Origin: Hemileia vastatrix
Lineage: Eukaryota > Basidiomycota > Pucciniomycetes > Pucciniales > Zaghouaniaceae
Assembly (NCBI GenBank): GCA_030280995.1
Contig: JASXTE010000019.1
Location: forward strand, 8,729,501-8,793,500
Length of the DNA stretch: 64,000 bases
Reading direction: 5' to 3'
In this document: positions 12,420-23,824 of the stretch, piece by piece
How the letters are laid out: every line of letters starts with the position of its first letter
How positions within the stretch are numbered: position 1 is the first letter of the stretch
Notes under the pieces: model-generated
What the model was told of the DNA's origin: nothing
Seen by the model: only the letters and a program-made list of their open reading frames with translations
The model's database searches: none
Program-made: the position numbers and the translations under genes

Positions 12420-15400
12420 TAGATAGTTTACTTGTGTACAAAGCAAACTATCTTATATCTCCCAGTGCACAGAACCTTCATGTCTTAAGGACTGGGGTTT
12501 CCTTAAACCGCTTGAGATTCATTCTTTTTAAGGAGGATATCCCCTTCAGTTGTCTTATAGACTCTGGAGCTTCAATTTCTTTTTTCAGTTCATCTTTTGC
12601 CGAGAAGTTAAAGCTGACATTTACAGATATCGATTGAACTCCAATTTATTTGGTGGAATCAGAGGAACCCAAATATTGGGTCAGTAAGAAAGTTTTATGG
12701 GTTTTCAACTTTCCAAATTTTCTCCCCTTCGAGTGGGAACTAACAGTCTTGGACGCCCCAAGGATGGACGATACCATTCTTGGCCATGACTTTTTAATGC
12801 ATTGGAATCCTGAAATTGACTGGACATGGGGATTGATCACCCCACGGACTAAGTATATTTCTAATTCTTCAATGCATGTCAATAGGGAGTTAAACAACCT
12901 GCCTGACAATGTCCTGCTAGAGGACAAATCTCTGCCAAATGACTTGCAAGCATCTGATCTTTCTTTAAATGAGCATTTGGCTAACCCTTCTAGCTTGATG
13001 ACTTCACTCGAAGAGGATTTAAATTGCTTTGAAGTAATCAAATTATGCTCTCTCAATTCTGGTCTTCCCTCAACAGATTCTCTCAAAGATGATGAGGAGG
13101 ATCAAATTGACGTTGAAGCCATTAAATTGACTCTACCAGAAATCTATCATGATTTCCTTGATGTTTTTTCAATCCGCAAGGCCGATAAGTTACCACCTCA
13201 TCGACCCTACGACCATCATATAGAGTTAATAGGCCCAGTACCTCCAGCAGGTTCTGTCTATTCTTTGTCAAAGGACGAATCTCAAGCTCTTCGAGACTAC
13301 ATTGCAGAGAATGTAGCCAAAGGTTTCATCAGAGCCAGTAAATCTCCAACCGTCTCCCCTGTCCTCTTTGTAAAAAAGAAGGATGGTAGTCTTAGGTTGT
13401 GTGTTGACTATAGAAAGCTCAATTCAGTCACTAAGAAGAATGCATATCCTGTTCCTCCTATGTCATTGCTTCTTACCCTTTTTAATGGTGCTTATTTATT
13501 TTCTAAAATTGATCTTAGAGGTGCTTACAATCTTATTCACATTGCGGAAGGTCATGAACCACTGACTGCAATGCGCACAAGATTTGGTAGTTTTGAATAT
13601 TTAGTTATGCCTTTTGGATTGTGTAACGCATCATCTACTTTTCAAACTTTTGTCAATGACATCTTTCAAGATGTTGTCGAACAATTTGTTGTCGTCTATT
13701 TAGATGATATTTTAATTTTCTCGAAGACACTGGATGAACATATTCATCATGTTCGACAGGTTTTAAATTGGCTTCGAGATCATGGACTCTACGCCAAGCA
13801 TAATAAATGCGAATTCCATCTTAAATCTATTGATTTTTTAGGTTTTACATTATCCACCGATGGTTTAGTCATGGACAACAAAAAAGTTCAAAAGGTCCTG
13901 GAATGGCCTGAGCCCAAATCCGTTAAATCCCTCCAAGGATTTTTGGGTTTTGCAAATTTCTATAGATGATTTATTAAATATTACTCTAAAACTATTTCCA
14001 ATCTTACTTCTCTTCTTAGAAAAGATATTCCTTTTGTTTTTACTTCTACAGCGTGAAAGGAATTCGAAGCATTGAAGACGGCATTCACCACAGCTCCAAT
14101 TCTTCGACACTTTGATCCTACTGCTTTGACAATAGTCGAGACAGATGCAAGCGATTATGCTATCGCAGGGGTCATTTCTCAATTGAATACGGAAACAAAA
14201 CTGTTTCATCCTGTTGCTTTTGAGTCACACAAACTCATTGCAGCAGAGTTAAATTATGAAATTCATGACAAAGAGCTTTTAGCTATTATTCACTGTCTTA
14301 AAAAATGGCGCTCTTTTCTTCTCAGCCTAGATAGTCCTTTTCAAATTTTAACGGACCATAATGGTTTGAAATACTTTATGTCTTCCAAAGTGTTAACCAG
14401 GCGTCAAGCCAGGTGGGCTGAATTTATGTCTGAATTTCCCTTTTCTATTTCCTATCGCCCAGGTAAGAACTGCATTGTCCCAGTTATCTTGTCACGTTGG
14501 GACGACGTTTACCCACAGCGGGGGGACGCATTTGCTGACAAAAATCCAGCAAATGTGAAATCAATCTTCAACGAATCAATGTTAACAACTCATCAACTTA
14601 ATTCGATGACAATTCAATTGTTTCAAAATCCACTATCCAACATCCTTGAAGCTCAGTCAAAGGACAATGATTGTTTAGGGTTAAAAGACAAAATACTCTT
14701 GAAGCAAGGGGCCAAAATATTTAGTATTGAATCAGGTCTATTAGTCTTCGAAGGTAGAGTAGTCATACCTGACAACAATGAGATAAAATTATGGATTTTC
14801 AACAGTCGACATGATTCTCAATCAGCTGGTCATTTTGGTGTTGATAAAACCTACCAGTTAATAGCAAGGGATTTTTTCTGGCCAGGTATGACCAGAGAAA
14901 TCAAGGCCTATATAAGATCTTATTACAAATGTAATAGGAATAAGGCTCCACTTCACCGGAAGCATGGGTTGCTTCAACCACTTCCTATTCCCTCTAAACC
15001 TTGGGAATCTTTATCGATGGATTTTATTTCTCAACTTCCTCTTTCTAATAATTTTGATGCTATATTAGTAATAGTAGTTAGATTCTCAAAAATGTCTATT
15101 TTAATTAAAACCACTACTACTGCTACTGCAGAAGATCTGTCAAAATTGTTTCTAGAATATGTATTTTCCAAACACGGCTTACCTAATAATATTATTTCAG
15201 ATAGAGTCTCATTGTTTGTATCCACATTCTGGACTCAACTGTGTCGACAACTCAATATCACAAGGAACCTCTCCACAGCCTATCATACCAAAGCAATGGG
15301 CAAACAGAAAGGGTCAACCAAATCCTCGAACAATACCTTGGAATGTATGTCAGTTACCAACAAGACTATTGGACCACATGGCTACCATTGGCCGAATTTG

Positions 15401-16065
15401 CTTATAATAACTCAACTCATTCTTTGACACAACAATCTCCTTTTGAAACTGTTTATGGAAGACATCCTCGATTCAATTCAATCCATGTAGGAACTAATCA
15501 TCCTGCGGAAAATTATCTTCAAACCATATCACGACTCCAAGAGGAACTTAAATCAAATCTGGAATTAGCGGTTCAAAGGTACAAGGAACAGGCTGACAAA
15601 CATAGACAAACTGCTCCTCCTTTTAAACCAGGTGAAAAAGTATGGCTCGACGCACGGAACATTTGAACGACTCGGCCATCAATGAAATTGGCTGAAAAAC
15701 GCTTGGGGCCATTCGAAATCAACTCTGAAGTCTCTAAAACTGCATTTCAACTCAAGCTACCTCCTAAATGGCGGGCTATTCACCCTGTTTTTCACGTATC
15801 TCTCCTGGAACTGGCTCGAGAAACATACCTGGGCAAGAACCAACCTCCTCCGGAACTGGTCGAAGTAGAAGACCATCTAGAGTGGGAAGTAAGCCGTATC
15901 CTTGATTCAAGAATGCACAAGGGGAAACTTCCATACCTCGTGGAATGGGAAGGCTTCCTTGATGACTCAGACAAAACATCCTGGGAGCCAGCCATCAATG
16001 TTTCTAACGCCCCTGGACTCCTAAAATCTTTACATCTTAAATACCCTTTAAAAGCAAAACCTTAA
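12416..16065 (+). pseudogene. pol: Element C pol: protease, RT, RNase H, integrase, chromodomain (broken)
   Basis: Protease has CLIDSGASISFFSSS (DSG active site) and ILGHDFL. RT has SPTVSPVLFVKKKDGSLR, KIDLRGAYNL, MPFGLCNASSTFQ, catalytic VVYLDDILIFS and IDFLGFTLS. RNase H has VETDASDYAIAGV, HDKELLAI and LTDHNGLKYF. Integrase follows with a histidine/cysteine region in which the first Cys appears replaced by Tyr (RSYYKCNRNK), then MDFISQLPLS, IISDR and NGQTERVNQ. GPFEINSEV precedes the C-terminal chromodomain (LPYLVEWEGFLDDSDKTSWE). Stops: TGA at 12635, 13967, 14054 and 15664; the frame also shifts between about 15230 and 15420. The chromodomain probably guided integration into heterochromatin. 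Three stops fit CGA-to-TGA and one TGG-to-TGA. Confidence 0.88.
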
Positions 16066-16813
16066 AACTCTCTTTTTTTTTCTTTTCTCTGTTTTTTTTT
16101 AAAAAATCTAAAACATTTTTATTTCTAAAAAATTCTTTTGTTTTCTCCTTTATTCTTTCTCTTTTCAAAATGTTTCAATCCTCTTTAAAATAAAATAAAA
16201 TAAAATTAAATTAAATTAAAATAAAAATAAAATAAAGTAAAATAAAGTAAATATAAAAAATAAAAATAAAATTTCTCAATTTTCTATATAAATTTTTTTT
16301 ATAATTTTTTTTCCTTGAACTATCAAAATTCTTCACGAACATTACACGACCATCTTTCTCAAACTTCACTTTAACTTCTAAATCACCCTTTTAAATTCTT
16401 TGAAACAAATTTCTTCTTTCTTCAAAATCCTCTTAGAAATTTTATTTCGTCTCTTCTTTTCTTTCTTTTCTTTTTTCAAATAACTAAAATCCCTCAAATT
16501 GTCAATTAACAAACTTAAATAACAATTTTTTTTTCCTAAATTATCTCAATCAATCATTTCTTTCTTATTTCTTTCTTCTTACTTAATTCTTTTCTTTTTG
16601 AATTTAAAACAAAAAACTCCTTCAATCAACTATTCTTTCTTTTTTTTCTTCATTTAAACTTCTTCTTTCAAAATCTTAAAACAAATTCTATTTAAATCTT
16701 TTTTTCTGTCTTTTCCTTCTTTCTCTCAAAATCTTATATAAAATATAATAAAATAAAATAAAATAAAATTCTAAATAAAATAAAAAAGTAAAATAATTAA
16801 ATACAAATTGTTT
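16066..16813. other. AT-rich spacer between pol and the antisense gene of element C
   Basis: Runs of T on the plus strand with AAATA repeats (16190-16270, 16738-16800). No coding sequence. It separates two convergent genes and probably holds both 3' ends. Confidence 0.6.
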
Positions 16814-17786
16814 TTACATTCTTTTTCTTCTTTTCTCTTTTATCTTCTCCCGAACCAATCCCTTCATCTTCTCCAAAATTTCCCTTATCTCCTTTCTACA
16901 TTTCTCAAAGTTCTCCCCCTCTCCTACCGGAATCAATTCCCCAAGTTCAAGTAACTCCTCGGCTACGTCAAAGGAAGCGGCATCGACAATGTTATCAATC
17001 TCGCCGCTCAATTCTTCAATATATCTTGCTCGTCGAACCTGAAGAGTTTGCTTCGACCATACTTGATTGAGGGTTTCTTTGTTTTTTTTCCTCGAGGTAA
17101 CAGTTGGTATTCTATCCTTCACTGCCACTTCCACCACAATGGGCCCCACAAGGGTCGCTTCCACATTTGAAGCTTTTGTTGTAGGGGCCTCGATGATGAC
17201 GTCTGAATTCTAAAAACAGAATCAATAGTAATTAAATTTATAAATAATAAGAGGGTGAACTTACTTCGAAGATTGGGTCAGGCTCCAAAAATAATCTAGG
17301 AGTGACCTTCTCTGCCACCTCCCTTTCCTCTTTGTCATCTTCAATGACCACCCGTCGTTTCTTCGGGGTTTTCCTCGAGATGGGAATTTCTTCCTCCTTG
17401 ACGACCCCCCTCTTGTTCTCAGCCCTAGCCACCCAGATGTTCAAATCATCTTCAACTTCTTCCTCATTTTCCCCCACCAATTGATTGTCCCCAATGGACA
17501 CATCCCAGATGTCCTCGACTACTTCTTTTCTTTTAGGGATCACCCAATACTTTGTCTTAGTAAACCAACTTTCAATATTGGTATTCTTCGCTAAGGCGTC
17601 ACACACCACTCTTCTCCATCGACAAAACTCGCACTTCTGGCGAGGCCCTCGTGTTTCCGTGCTTTCCACGCAGAAATACTCCATCGACTCGCAAGCTCTG
17701 CAAGTCTTCGAAAATTGCCGTGTGACAACACCCCCATCCGCTTTAGGGTGTGGAGGCGTGGGAGTCAGTGTAGGGAAATCCGTCAT
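16814..17786 (-). CDS. Antisense Zn2Cys6-type protein gene inside element C (two exons)
   Basis: Exon 1 is 17786-17265 and exon 2 is 17209-16814. A 55-nt intron starts GTAAGT, ends TTTTTAG and joins in phase 0, giving about 305 residues without a stop. Residues 29-62 hold six Cys with spacing CX2CX6CX12CX2CX6C, exactly within the fungal zinc binuclear cluster rule, and the second half reads CEFCRWRRVVCD. The rest is acidic (ENEEEVEDD), with a basic patch KTPKKRRVVI near residue 145 that may be a nuclear signal, and a charged helical C-terminus (EILEKMKGLVREKIKEKRRK). It is transcribed toward pol, from near the 3' LTR. Function unknown; a DNA-binding regulator is the likeliest reading. The intron is predicted, not proven. 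An alternative is two separate short frames of 182 and 116 codons. Confidence 0.7.
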
Positions 17787-17891
17787 AATGAATTAAAGTA
17801 ATAAAATAATAATTAAGTAAATAGGAAGAGAAATTAGTGTGGGAAATATGTTTTACGCTCAACGGAGCTCGCATTCTTATACCCGGGCATC

Positions 17892-18695
17892 TGTCATGCG
17901 CCACGTGACACTCGAGGCAAAAGTAGCTCATTAAATCAATACTAAAGGGTTCAAATCCATACTCAAAGCACAGAAGGCAACTCTCCATAGCAACTGCGAC
18001 TTTCCTTTGTGTACTCGCTATTCAATCGCGCTAGCCTAAAACTCTAAATCTAAATTAGTCAATCTCTCAATAGTGTGTCTTAGTCTTTTCTCCAATAAGC
18101 GACACACAGCGCAATAGTTAATATAATAGTACATTAAAAGGTTCATGAAATGTCTGTGGGTTATTAAGGGGTAGTGAGTATGGACGGAATGGTTAGTGAA
18201 GGATTAAGGGGGTTGATGGATGTTAGTGAGGAGGGTCCAAGTGTAATGGATATATTTAAAATGGTTTGTTGTGTGCGGAATGGTGGATGAGTATGAGGTC
18301 AATGCGAGGAGGAGTAAAGGATATAAAAGGGGCTGGGTTTTTTGTTCGACATTCTTTAGAATTAAATTATAAGAAATATTTATAGTTAATAGTGATAAAA
18401 CTCTAAGTGAAAATCATTATTATTGTATCTTTCTTTATTTTCTCAATAATCATTTCTAAATCCTAAATCTTTGATTGATGAGTTTCCAACCCTTTGTGAG
18501 ATCATAAGAATTTTAATATTACCTTTCAATTATATTAGAATCCTTCTCAAACATAACTCGAAGCAGTAGTTCTTCCTTTGAGTCATCTTCGAATCACTTC
18601 CTCGAACTATCCCTCTGTGCTTCGAAGAAGTATCTGAACCTTTTATCTCACTTGCAGGAGCATCCTCGACCTTGTGCGTAGGTCGTCTGGTGACA
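17892..18695 (+). repeat. Element C 3' LTR (804 bp)
   Basis: Begins TGTCATGCGCCACGTGACAC and ends GGTCGTCTGGTGACA, followed by the AAAAC duplication. It keeps the exact complement of the primer site at 18358-18372 and TATAAAA at 18322. No classical purine tract is obvious just upstream of it. Confidence 0.93.
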
Positions 18696-18807
18696 AAAAC
18701 TCACAATACTTGGATGTAAATTCGTGCTTAGTGGTGGAAAATAGCTAAATAGAATATAGTTATAGCTTATATAATGATAATGTCAACTTATAAAAGGCTT
18801 TATAATA

Positions 18808-19068
18808 CACCACACAATATGGGGGGCGGACTTGCTAGCAAGTCCGCAACCTTGGACCCAAACTCACCATAGATTGAACACACATTGAGCTATTGATAAA
18901 GGAACCATACAATCAGGGATGAACACCACTCAGCAGAACAGTTTTAGGTGGGTGTTCAAGTAGAGTTCAGTATGGGTTCAGTCTGAGTTCAGTCTGAGTT
19001 CCATCTGAGTTCCATCTGAGTTCAGGTTGAGGACTTGCTAGCAAGTCCACCCCCTATATTGCGTAGTG
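18808..19068. mobile_element. 261-bp CACTA-like MITE, copy 1
   Basis: Ends are CACCACACAATATGGGGGG and, on the other strand, CACTACGCAATATAGGGGG. The target duplication is ATA (18805-18807, 19069-19071); the other LTR of B gives the empty site. Each terminus carries the perfect palindrome GGACTTGCTAGCAAGTCC (18828-18845, 19031-19048). Near the right end are 11-bp repeats of the CTGAGTTC(A/C)(A/G)T type. A CACTA start, 3-bp duplication and subterminal repeats fit the CACTA/EnSpm superfamily. It is non-coding, so it would need a transposase in trans. Confidence 0.85.
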
Positions 19069-20022
19069 ATATATTTCTAAATTTTAATAATTGTATTTAA
19101 GTGTTTTATTGAATTGTAGTAAGTAATTGATGATAAATAACCGTCAAAATCCCTCCTTACTTATACCCAAATCCCCTGGAGTGCACAGACCTTCAATCCA
19201 GATGATGTCACTGCTATCCCCAGCAATTACAGCACTGTGAGGGCCCATCACCTCCCCATGGTGTTCACTTCAAGCAGATTCAACACCCAGACCTCCAGTA
19301 AGGACCCTCCATCACAATTAATGATAACACAGACCCAAAACATAATTAGAAAATCCAGATAAAAGCAGATACCATAAAGAAACAGGTAAAATAAGTAATC
19401 CAAAAGAGATTTAATGAAACCCAAAGCATGTAAAGGAAAAAAAATGAAATTTCCAAGCCCCCAATAACATCCCCAAGCATCCACATTAACCCAGAAATGA
19501 CCTCCCAACCCATAAATCCGTGAATATCCATCTAAGGAAGCAGATTAAGTTGTCCAAACTGAGTGGATGCGCCTGATATAGATGTCTATGCTTCTGTATG
19601 CATTGTGAATCCACTGATTACGTTTACGTCCATATGACCTAAAATAAGCGGAAAAACAAAGTTTATAGGCTATTAAGAGGCTAAACCCCACTTATAGACC
19701 TATATATACATAATATACTGCATATTTCACTGAATATGAGCTTTATGTATACATTTAAGCTTATATATGTCCATAATTACTCAATATCACTTAAGATAAG
19801 TATATTATGACTCCATTAACACCTTAATAAGTATTATAAGGCTATGGATAAGCTATTTAAACTACTCTAAGTTATATAATAGTGTAATAATTATATATAT
19901 ATGTATTATAATCATATATATAATTGTTTTAACCTTATTGTTAAGATAAAAGCTTAATGTACTTATGGTTATCTTATTTTAAGCTTAAGAAATTCTCAGT
20001 CCTAGGCATATCTAGGCTGACA

Positions 20023-20033
20023 CTCCCTCACCC
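20023..20033 (-). promoter_or_regulatory. Element B polypurine tract
   Basis: GGGTGAGGGAG on the minus strand directly abuts the 3' LTR start TGTCAGCC. Element E has GAGTGAGGGAG in the same place. Confidence 0.8.
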
Positions 20034-20138
20034 AAAAAAAACAATAAAAAAATGTTAAGACATTTTTATTAAAAGTAAGGAGTGAAATATAAAAATAATT
20101 TTTAAATTTTCTATAATACATATACTGAATAAACAGTA

Positions 20139-23100
20139 TTATTTTGATTTAAATTTTTTCAAGAGACTTTTAAGATCAGAGATTTCATTTTCTGGAATCC
20201 ACTGGTCATATTCACTTGATTTATTAATAAATCTTAATAGATACTCAACTCCCCTTTCTTTTGTAAGGTGTCTCTTTTTAAGTATCTTTTCGATTTCTGC
20301 TTTTTCAACTATTTCTTCAGGTTGCTTTTTATGCCTTCCTTATCTTCTTGGAAATAGAGCAGTATCATTATAATGGTATGGTTTTATAAGAGATATAGGA
20401 AATACTGGATGTTTTCTAACATATGGTGCATATAGAATAACCTCAACAGCATTGTTACCAACCATATTTTTTACTACAAATGGTCCAATGAAAGTATCCT
20501 TCAATTTAACATTACCATCTAAATTAAAATGTGGTGTAGAAATAAGGACTTCTTCACCCTCTTTGAACATTTTTTCTTTATGGGCTTTATCCCATTTTTT
20601 CTTCTCATACTCAAATGCCTTATTTATACATTCTTGAGCATGTTTTCTGCATAATTCTTGAATATGAAGAAAAGACTTAGTACCTGGATGGATATCCAAT
20701 CTAGGTAATTTATTAAGAGCTTTAGCAGCGGTATTAGGTACATAACCCAACCATAACTCAAATGGCTTTTTGACAGTGACAGAATGTACTGTACTATTCT
20801 ATGAAAATTCTAAACCTGGGATAAGGGGTACCCAATCATGCGTGAATTTGTCATTGTCTTTAAAGTTAAGACCAAAAGCACAATCTCTTCTCATCATATC
20901 TTCTAAAGTTTGTATCATTCATTCTGCTAGCCCATCAGCTTGTGGATGGTGTGCTGTAGAAAGTTTTAATTGACACCCTGAAACATCCATAAGTGATGTC
21001 CAGAACTCAGAAGTAAATTTAGGATCTCTGTCAGAAACTATTGCTTTGGGGAAACCTGCTATATTTAACATTTGTTTCCACCATAAAAAAGCTAAGTCCT
21101 TTGCAGAAACCTCTTTATGAGTAGGAATAAATTTACACATTTTTGTAAATCTATCAACAACTACCCAGCAGGAGTTATAACTCTTATGTCCTGCTATTGG
21201 CAATTTTGTTACAAAGTACATGTTATTTATTTCCCATGGAGCTTTTGGTTGCTAAATTTGTTGTAATAAACCAGCTCTTTTTCCTGTTAATCTTTTAGAT
21301 TTTTGACAAGAATCACATGTCTCAACATATTTTTGAACATCGTCAGACATGTTAATCCACCAAGCTGTGTTTTTTACTCTGGTTAATGTTTTATGGAAGA
21401 CAAAATTACCTGCTAATATATCATCATGACATAAACTTAACATCAACTCCTTCATTGAAGGGGGAATTACAATTACATTACCTAATTTTTTCCTGTAATA
21501 TATAAAACCATCCTCAATGGAAAATTTTCCTTTTTCTAATGCTTCTTTACTCTTATTTGGTAATGTTTTTATTAAAAAATTCATTGAAGAATTAGATGGA
21601 TCATTTAATATTGTAGTGAGTTTACTCAAGTCAGAATCTGAATCATAATTATCAAGAATTGATTTCATAAATTTATCCTCAAGATCTACAATATAAATGC
21701 CATAAATATTAAAAATCTCTGATTCAGGAAAATAAGCAGGATTATCATCATTATTAGGCAGAGGTACTCTAGATAACAGATCTACATTAGAGTGTAAGGT
21801 TTCTGCTCTATGGGTAATAGTCATCCTTCCTCTGTATTCTTGTACAGCTAATTGCCATATAAACATGTGTCTATTAGGAATTTTCATGTTTAAGAGTGAC
21901 TTAACTGCACTACAGTCAGTTATTAACTCAAATTTTTGGTCTTCAATGTAATAATGTAGCTTCTCAAGAGCCCATACTACTGCCAAACATTCAAGTTGAG
22001 TAGCACCATATTTCAATTCACCACTTCTCAGAGTACTTGAAATATAGCAGATTACTACTTCTGACATTTTTCCTTCAATAAGTTGTTTTTGATGCAAAGC
22101 AGCACCCAGACCAATAAAACTTGCATCTGTATATAATACAAAAGGTAATTGAAAATCTGGTAATCCCAAGATAGGAGCTGTCATCAAACATTCTTTCAAC
22201 TTATCAAAAGCCTGTTGTCTTTCATTATTCCAAATGAAAGCTTCTGATTTCTTTATCAGTGTGGTCAATGGTGCAGCAATTTATTAATAGTTTTTTATAT
22301 ATTGTCTATAATAACCACACATGCCAAGAAAAGGTTGTACATCCTTTACATTTTGAGGAATGCCAATATTCTTTATTTCAGCCACCTTATTTTGGTCTAC
22401 TCATATTTGTAAGCCAGATACAATATGACCAAGCACTTTTAAAGATTCAAACCCAAATTTACATTTTTTCAATGCAAGGGTTATTTTTATTTCATCCATT
22501 TTCTTAAATACCTTCTTTAAATGGATTAAGTGTTCATCATATGTTTTAGAGAACACTATGATGTCATCAATGTATACCATTAACCATCCTTCAATCATTT
22601 CATCATGGAATGTTATATCCATTAACTTCTGAAATACTGATGGAGCATTTTTTGGTCCAAATGGCATTCTGACATATATATAAATTCCCATGTGTGTTGT
22701 TATCAACAAAAAGTTTGGTGAATTCTTTTCAACAGAAATTTGATGGTACCCTTTATTTCCATCTAGGCAACTTATATAATTAGCACCTTTAAGGGTAGCA
22801 TGTATAGAGGCGATCCTTGGCAAGGGATAAATATCATCTACTGTAAATTTATTTAATGCTCTATAATCACCGCACAGTCTTACTTTATCTTGTTCATAAG
22901 AAATTAGCACTGGTGATATTACACAATATTTTGGTGTAGCTTCAAACTTCTCAATAATTTTCATTTTTAATAACATCTTATTATTATCCTCTATGTCTTT
23001 CCTCTTCATTGGTGAAGCAGGGTATGGTTTCTTTTTAAGACTAGCAGGAATATTATCCATATCACATGTTAAACTAATTTTCATCTCATGATCTTTTACA

Positions 23101-23813
23101 AGGCCAAGTTCATTTGTACCATGTGCAAAAGCCATTGGAAATGCTTTAATTAAGTCCAAAATATTATTTTTCTCATCTTCACTTATCTGAGTGCCAAATG
23201 ATGCTTTAGAAATTTCTGTTTCCAGAAGTTCCATCTCATTGGATTTTCTTCCTTTGCACAGAGAATTTGTTACTGACTCAATGTTTAAGACTGTGTTAAA
23301 AGAATTTATTTTAAATTTCCTTTTACCATTCATTCCAATTGTAAAATTGTTATTAGCAGGGTCTAATTTCACACCAAACTTAGTCAGAATATCATTTCCA
23401 ATGATAAAACAGTTACTACAGTTAGTATTTTCCATTACTGCAAAGTCAAAAGTTACTCTTACATAACCATTTTGATGTTTAAAGAAAACAGCATCTTTGT
23501 ATCTACCAATGGGGTGTAGTACTGATCCAAAACCTCTCCAGTTTTTACTTTGAAGGGGTTCAAGCTTAGACTTATATTCACTATCAATTTTCTGTAATGT
23601 ATTAGTAGAAACATCAGAACCAGAAGCTCCTTTGTCCAATACTATATTAACATTTTCACCAGAAATGATAGCTGGAACCGTGATAGGTGTCAATTTAAAG
23701 TTATCAGCTTGTATATCTTTAATGAATTCAGCATCCTCGAAATTCATTAAAGATTTGTTTGAGTCCATATTTAATATTGGTTTTTCAAAGATGGACAAAT
23801 CATCTTCCAACAT
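20139..23813 (-). pseudogene. pol: Element B pol: protease, RT, RNase H, integrase, chromodomain-like tail (broken)
   Basis: Protease at the start has IVLDKGASGSDVS, where the usual DSG triad reads DKG. RT: RLCGDYRALNKFTVDDIYPL, SCLDGNKGYHQISVEKN, MPFGPKNAPSVFQ, catalytic LMVYIDDIIVFS, SLKVLGHIVSG. RNase H: FVLYTDASFIGLGAALHQ, TQLECLAVVWALEKL, ELITDCSAVKSLL. Integrase: the CHDDILAGNFVFHKT...CDSCQKSK zinc domain, VVDRFTKMCKFIPTH, AIVSDRDPKF, HHPQADGLAE. The tail has GPFVVKNMVGNNAVEV, a region also present in E, and YLLRFINKSSEYDQWI, a weak chromodomain-like match. Stops near 22400, 22270, 21250, 20918 and 20340 break it. Confidence 0.85.
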
Positions 23814-23824
23814 ACAGACTTCAT

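Larger units (their letters stand above)
10351..18695 (+). mobile_element. Element C: chromodomain Ty3/gypsy retrotransposon inserted in the LTR of B
   Basis: 8345 bp with two 804-bp LTRs (10351-11154, 17892-18695; TGTCA...TGACA) and a 5-bp duplication AAAAC (10346-10350, 18696-18700). The empty site is visible in the other LTR of B near 26640. Order: LTR, self-complementary primer site, gag, -1 slip site, pol (protease, RT, RNase H, integrase, chromodomain), AT-rich spacer, antisense gene, LTR. Gag and the antisense gene are open; pol carries four point stops and one frameshift. LTR mismatches are few, so the insertion is younger than A and B. Confidence 0.93.
10224..20022 (-). repeat. Element B 3' LTR, split in three pieces
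   Basis: Pieces are 10224-10350, 18701-18807 and 19072-20022. They align collinearly with the 5' LTR at 26517-27700: for example AAACCTCAGGGGAAGATTAA is at both 10309 and 26599. The first gap is element C and the second the 261-bp MITE. The terminal bases read TTTCAG where the internal-facing edge of the other LTR has TGTCAG. Confidence 0.9.

Noticed and set aside
12646..13086. 146-codon minus-strand frame in element C
   Set aside because: It is a shadow of the protease-RT frame; no motif and no splice partner, unlike the antisense gene at 16814-17786.
19248..19531. Frames repeated at 26927-27186
   Set aside because: Both copies lie in the LTRs of element B and start inside non-coding LTR sequence.
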